Positions 6,585 to 11,155 of a stretch of 11,155 bases of DNA are shown piece by piece. The stretch covers positions 1 through 11,155 of the forward strand of contig CAMPGW010000094.1 of assembly GCA_946885735.1 (NCBI GenBank), given 5' to 3'. The stretch is from an uncultured Gammaproteobacteria bacterium. Lineage in GTDB: Bacteria > Pseudomonadota > Gammaproteobacteria > Xanthomonadales > Xanthomonadaceae. Position numbers and translations under genes: made by a program. Positions within the stretch are counted from its first letter, which is position 1, and every line of letters begins with the position of its first letter. The notes beneath the pieces were generated by a model. It worked only from the letters and a program-made list of their open reading frames with translations, searched no databases and was not told where the DNA came from.

Positions 6585-7647
6585 GCTCGAGGCGCTGGCC
6601 GAGCGCCACGAGGAAGTCGGCCGCCTGCTCGCCGACCCCGCCGTCGCGTCCGACAATGCGCGTTTCCGCGATCTTTCCCGCGAGTACGCGCAGCTCGAGC
6701 CGGTCGCGCAGGCCCTGGCGGAACAGCGACGCGTGCGTGCCGAACTCGAATCCGCGCGTTCGCTGCGCCAGGATCCCGAGATGCGCGAACTCGCCGACGC
6801 GGAGATCGAGGTGGCCGAGCGCGAGCTCGCCGGGCTCGACGAGCAGCTTGGCCTGATGCTGATTCCCCGGGATCCGCGGGACGAAGGCAACCTGTTCCTC
6901 GAGGTACGCGCGGGCACCGGCGGCGATGAAGCGGCGATCTTCGCCGGCGACCTGTTCCGCATGTATGCGCGGTATGCCGAACGCCAGCACTGGACGGTCG
7001 AAGTGCTGTCGTCCAGCCCCGGCGAGCATGGCGGATTCAAGGAAATCGTCGCGCGGATCGAAGGCCGCGGGGCTTACTCGAGGTTGAAATTCGAGTCCGG
7101 TACGCATCGCGTGCAGCGGGTGCCCGCCACCGAGTCGCAGGGCCGGATCCACACGTCCGCCGCCACCGTCGCCATCCTGGCGGACTACGAAGCGGTCGAG
7201 GACGTGGAAATCAATCCCGCGGATCTTCGCATCGATACGTTCCGCAGCTCAGGGGCGGGTGGCCAGCATGTCAACAAGACCGAATCGGCGATCCGCATCA
7301 CCCACCTGCCCAGCGGGCTGGTGGTGGAGAACCAGACCGAGCGATCGCAGCACGCCAACCGCGACAAGGCGATGAAGCGCCTGAAATCGGCGTTGCTCGA
7401 TGCGCAGCGCGCGAAGGCAGAAGCGGCCACGGCTGCGACACGCCGGCTGCAGGTCGGCAGTGGCGATCGCAGCCAGCGCATCCGCACCTATAATTTCGCC
7501 CAGGGCCGCATCACGGACCACCGCGTCGAGGGCCTGACGCTCTATCGCCTTCCCGAAGTCCTCGAGGGCGACCTGGACGAACTGGTGGAGAAACTGGCTC
7601 GAGAGCATCAGGTCGACGAGCTGAAGCTCCTTTCGGAGGCGGCATGA
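6562..7647 (+). CDS. prfA: Peptide chain release factor 1
   Basis: RF1 recognises UAA and UAG stop codons and triggers peptide release. The protein has 361 residues, the standard length. The codon-recognition tripeptide reads PAT (188-190) within [15 protein letters not shown], which separates it from RF2 (SPF). The peptidyl-transferase motif GGQ is at 233-235 within [15 protein letters not shown]. The N-terminal coiled-coil domain covers about 1-100. The ATG at 6562 lies inside hemA and is preceded by AAGGGA (6552-6557) four bases away; the overlap is 23 bases. The stop overlaps the moaB start by four bases. The PrmC methylase that modifies the GGQ glutamine often follows prfA, but here moaB takes that place. 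Confidence 0.97.
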   Translation: MTPNLARKLEALAERHEEVGRLLADPAVASDNARFRDLSREYAQLEPVAQALAEQRRVRAELESARSLRQDPEMRELADAEIEVAERELAGLDEQLGLMLIPRDPRDEGNLFLEVRAGTGGDEAAIFAGDLFRMYARYAERQHWTVEVLSSSPGEHGGFKEIVARIEGRGAYSRLKFESGTHRVQRVPATESQGRIHTSAATVAILADYEAVEDVEINPADLRIDTFRSSGAGGQHVNKTESAIRITHLPSGLVVENQTERSQHANRDKAMKRLKSALLDAQRAKAEAATAATRRLQVGSGDRSQRIRTYNFAQGRITDHRVEGLTLYRLPEVLEGDLDELVEKLAREHQVDELKLLSEAA

Positions 7648-8165
7648 GCGGCACCGACGAATTCATCCCGCTGCGCCTATGCGTACTCACCGTCTCGGAT
7701 TCACGGAGCCTGGCCACCGACGCCTCGGGCGACTTCCTGGCGGAGGCACTGCGCGAGGCCGGCCATCACCTGGCGGATCGGGAGCTGCTGCCCGACGATC
7801 GATACCGGCTGCGCGCGGTGGTGTCGCGCTGGATCGCCGACGAAGGCGTGGACGGCATCCTGGTGACCGGTGGCACCGGCTTCACCGGGCGCGACTCCAC
7901 GCCTGAAGCGCTCCTGCCCTTGTTGGACAAGACCATGCCGGGCTTCGGCGAGATGTTCCGTTCCATCAGCCACGCCGAGATCGGCACGTCGACATTGCAG
8001 TCGCGCGCCTTCGCCGGCCTCGCGAACGGCACCTTCCTCTTCTGCCTGCCCGGATCGACCTCGGCGTGCCGGACGGCCTGGAGCCAGCTCATCCGCGCAC
8101 AGCTCGACGCGCGCACCCGCCCCTGCAACCTCGCGAGCCTCAGGCCGCGCTTGCGCGAAGCCTGA
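7644..8165 (+). CDS. moaB: Molybdenum cofactor biosynthesis protein B
   Basis: MoaB belongs to the MogA/MoaB family, which binds molybdopterin and, in members with activity, adenylylates it before molybdenum insertion. In E. coli MogA does this and the role of MoaB is less clear. The protein has 173 residues. The start [17 protein letters not shown], the molybdopterin loop [19 protein letters not shown] (75-93), [11 protein letters not shown] (112-122), [12 protein letters not shown] (135-146) and the end DARTRPCN match E. coli MoaB closely, favouring MoaB over MogA. The ATG overlaps the prfA TGA (ATGA) and has a GGAGG ribosome-binding site (7635-7639) four bases away. No other molybdenum gene is nearby. 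It converges on the next gene with a 7-base gap. Confidence 0.93.
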   Translation: MSGTDEFIPLRLCVLTVSDSRSLATDASGDFLAEALREAGHHLADRELLPDDRYRLRAVVSRWIADEGVDGILVTGGTGFTGRDSTPEALLPLLDKTMPGFGEMFRSISHAEIGTSTLQSRAFAGLANGTFLFCLPGSTSACRTAWSQLIRAQLDARTRPCNLASLRPRLREA

Positions 8166-8172
8166 CGAAGCC

Positions 8173-8738
8173 CTAGCGAGTACCCGACGCCCCGCCAGCC
8201 GCAGCGATATCGGCCAGCAGGTCGGCGGAGGTGACCGGGCCGATGTGGGTCGCAGCCACCCGCCCTTCCGGCGATATCAGGAAGGTCATGGGCAGGCCGC
8301 GAGGTATCCCGAAGTCGGAAGGTGGCCCGAACGTATCAACGACCGCGATCGGATACGGGATCGGTCGCTTTTCCAGGAACGATTCCATCTCTGGCCGCTC
8401 GATTTCCTCGAAGGCCAGGCCGATGACCTCGATGTCGTCGCGCCCGGCGTCCAGGGCGGCCAGGTCGGGGATTTCCTTGAGGCAGGGCTTGCACCAGGTG
8501 GCCCAGAAGTTGACCACCACCCAACGACCCTTGCGATCGGCGAGATCGTAGCGCTGGCCGTCGAACGTGGTCACCACCAGCTTCGGGAACTCGGGCATGC
8601 CTTCGGCGACTGGCGCCGCGGCCGCAGGTTCGGCTGTCGTCGCGCCGCCCGGGACCTGCACCGGGGTGGACGGGGCCCGCGGGGTCTCCCCGCAGGCCGC
8701 CAAAAGCAATGCGGCGAGTGGCAGGATGCTGCGAATTC

Positions 8739-8742
<4 letters not shown>
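8173..8742 (-). CDS. TlpA-family thioredoxin-like lipoprotein (thiol-disulfide reductase)
   Basis: This 189-residue protein has a lipoprotein signal peptide (hydrophobic core LPLAALLL, lipobox LAAC with Cys17). A Pro/Ala/Thr-rich linker (about 20-50) follows, then an AhpC/TSA-TlpA thioredoxin fold. The redox motif is WCKPC (83-87) inside VVVNFWATWCKPCLKEIPDL. The cis-proline region reads GLPMTFLISPEG (149-160, P151). It probably reduces or exchanges disulfides of envelope proteins, perhaps during cytochrome c maturation, but no partner gene is next to it. Glycine after the acylated Cys gives no inner-membrane retention signal. The ATG at 8742 overlaps the stop of the upstream membrane gene by four bases, suggesting co-translation. 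The exact substrate cannot be told from the sequence. Confidence 0.9.
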
Positions 8743-10697
<1,955 letters not shown>

Positions 10698-10705
10698 CGC
10701 CCGGG

Positions 10706-11062
10706 ATGTCGACGGCGCGACGCGTCAACTTCGCCGGCGTGCTGGGCCTCGGGGGCCTCTTGCTCGGATGGCACGTGCTCGGGCTGTGGCCGGGCGGGTC
10801 CGCCTGGACAGGCTGGATCTTCGGCGTTCCCGTCGCCGTCGTGGCCGGCATGCACGCCGCGCGACGCGTAAGCGCACCCTTCTGGGCGGGCGTCGTCGCC
10901 CTGTTCGCCTTCTGCCATGGCGTGATGGAAGCATGGGCTTCGGAAGGCGCCATGGTCCCGTCCATGGCGGAAGCAGCACTGGCCGTCACCATCGTGCTCA
11001 GCGCGAGCTGGGACGGCTTGCGCGCGCGCTCACGCAGGCGTCGAACGCCGCCCGCCGTATAA
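10706..11062 (+). CDS. Small DUF2069-type membrane protein
   Basis: This predicted protein has 118 residues and is very hydrophobic, with about four membrane segments (near 9-27, 36-51, 58-75 and 85-102) and a basic C-terminal tail (RARSRRRR). Size, topology and its position directly after wrbA match the DUF2069 family of unknown function. That assignment leans on context as much as on sequence. An in-frame GTG at 10694 would overlap the wrbA stop as GTGA and give 122 residues. Neither start has a convincing Shine-Dalgarno, so translational coupling to wrbA is plausible. The stop codon TAA lies inside a TATAAT element and just before a hairpin that covers the next gene's ribosome-binding site. 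Confidence 0.8.
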   Translation: MSTARRVNFAGVLGLGGLLLGWHVLGLWPGGSAWTGWIFGVPVAVVAGMHAARRVSAPFWAGVVALFAFCHGVMEAWASEGAMVPSMAEAALAVTIVLSASWDGLRARSRRRRTPPAV

Positions 11063-11063
11063 T
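11058..11063 (+). promoter_or_regulatory. Perfect -10 box TATAAT before the asparaginase gene
   Basis: TATAAT is an exact -10 consensus in a GC-rich setting and overlaps the stop codon of the upstream gene. It would place a transcript start near 11070, giving a leader of about 16 bases that still contains the GGAGGA ribosome-binding site. No recognisable -35 box lies 16-18 bases upstream, and no TG precedes it as an extended -10. It may be a weak or activator-dependent promoter, or chance. Confidence 0.4.
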
Positions 11064-11079
11064 CCTCCAGAACGGAGGA
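11063..11079 (+). promoter_or_regulatory. Hairpin masking the asparaginase ribosome-binding site
   Basis: TCCTCC (11063-11068) pairs perfectly with GGAGGA (11074-11079) around the five-base loop AGAAC. The right arm is the Shine-Dalgarno of the following gene, six bases before its ATG. In a read-through transcript the site would be hidden until a ribosome finishing the upstream gene (stop at 11060-11062) opens the stem. A transcript starting near 11070 would lack the left arm and be open. The pairing is seen; the control is inferred. Confidence 0.45.
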
Positions 11080-11085
11080 ACGGCC

Positions 11086-11155
11086 ATGGAAGAGCTGCTG
11101 ATCGTCACCACCGGCGGCACCATCGACAAGGTCTACTTCGACGACAAGTCGGACT
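11086..11155 (+). CDS. Asparaginase-domain protein, N-terminal part (cut by window edge)
   Basis: The first 23 codons read MEELLIVTTGGTIDKVYFDD and then KSD before the window ends. TTGGTIDK is the N-terminal signature of the asparaginase/glutaminase family, in which the Thr of GGTI is the nucleophile. The start has a strong GGAGGA ribosome-binding site (11074-11079). A subgroup of short, single-domain asparaginase-like proteins in gammaproteobacteria begins in a similar way with a GGTxDKxYFD motif, so this may be that short form, not a full two-domain L-asparaginase. The length and substrate cannot be decided here. It follows the DUF2069-type gene by 23 bases. Confidence 0.8.
   Translation, partial: MEELLIVTTGGTIDKVYFDDKSD

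Noticed and set aside
5421..7040. A 539-codon minus-strand frame opposite hemA and prfA
   Set aside because: It lies entirely antisense to two strongly conserved genes and has a low-complexity Ser/Arg-rich N-terminal part typical of a shadow frame.
8166..8172. Terminator between the convergent moaB and thioredoxin-like genes
   Set aside because: The gap is only seven bases and no stem followed by a T-run is visible on either strand. The two messages probably end inside each other or depend on Rho.

Overview
The window is a GC-rich stretch of bacterial chromosome made almost entirely of housekeeping genes. It carries ten complete protein genes plus two small or partial ones, two tRNA genes (one cut by the left edge), and very short spacers. 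The order ychF, pth, rplY, prs, tRNA-Gln, ispE, lolB, divergent from hemA-prfA, is a known gammaproteobacterial arrangement. The long form of ribosomal protein L25, the GGQNG variant in Pth, the codon bias and the high GC point to the Xanthomonadales (Lysobacterales, e.g. Lysobacter, Luteimonas or Xanthomonas relatives). That placement is an inference, and the genus cannot be fixed from this sequence.

Layout. Positions 1-5223 are transcribed leftward: lolB (outer-membrane lipoprotein receptor), ispE (MEP-pathway kinase), tRNA-Gln(UUG), prs (PRPP synthetase), rplY (L25), pth (peptidyl-tRNA hydrolase) and ychF (ribosome-associated ATPase). At the edge lies the 5' end of a class II tRNA, very probably tRNA-Tyr, with its own sigma70-like promoter. 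Positions 5313-8165 run rightward: hemA (glutamyl-tRNA reductase), prfA (release factor 1) and moaB (molybdenum cofactor protein), tightly overlapped. Positions 8173-10028 run leftward: a YihY/BrkB-family membrane protein whose stop overlaps the start of a TlpA-like thioredoxin lipoprotein. Positions 10107 to the right edge run rightward: a WrbA-like flavodoxin quinone reductase, a small DUF2069-type membrane protein and the first 23 codons of an asparaginase-domain protein.

Themes. The leftward block links translation (tRNA-Gln, L25, Pth, YchF, tRNA-Tyr) with central precursors (PRPP, isoprenoid) and envelope assembly. The rightward hemA block links tetrapyrrole synthesis with translation termination. 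I found no mobile element, CRISPR array, phage gene, toxin-antitoxin pair or defence system, and I see no support for a new multi-gene system. The interest lies in the spacers: four consecutive perfect hairpins between prs and rplY, an 11-bp GC hairpin between rplY and pth, a tRNA starting four bases after a stop codon, and a hairpin that masks the asparaginase ribosome-binding site beside a perfect TATAAT. No spacer exceeds about 140 bases, so there is no long gene-free stretch.
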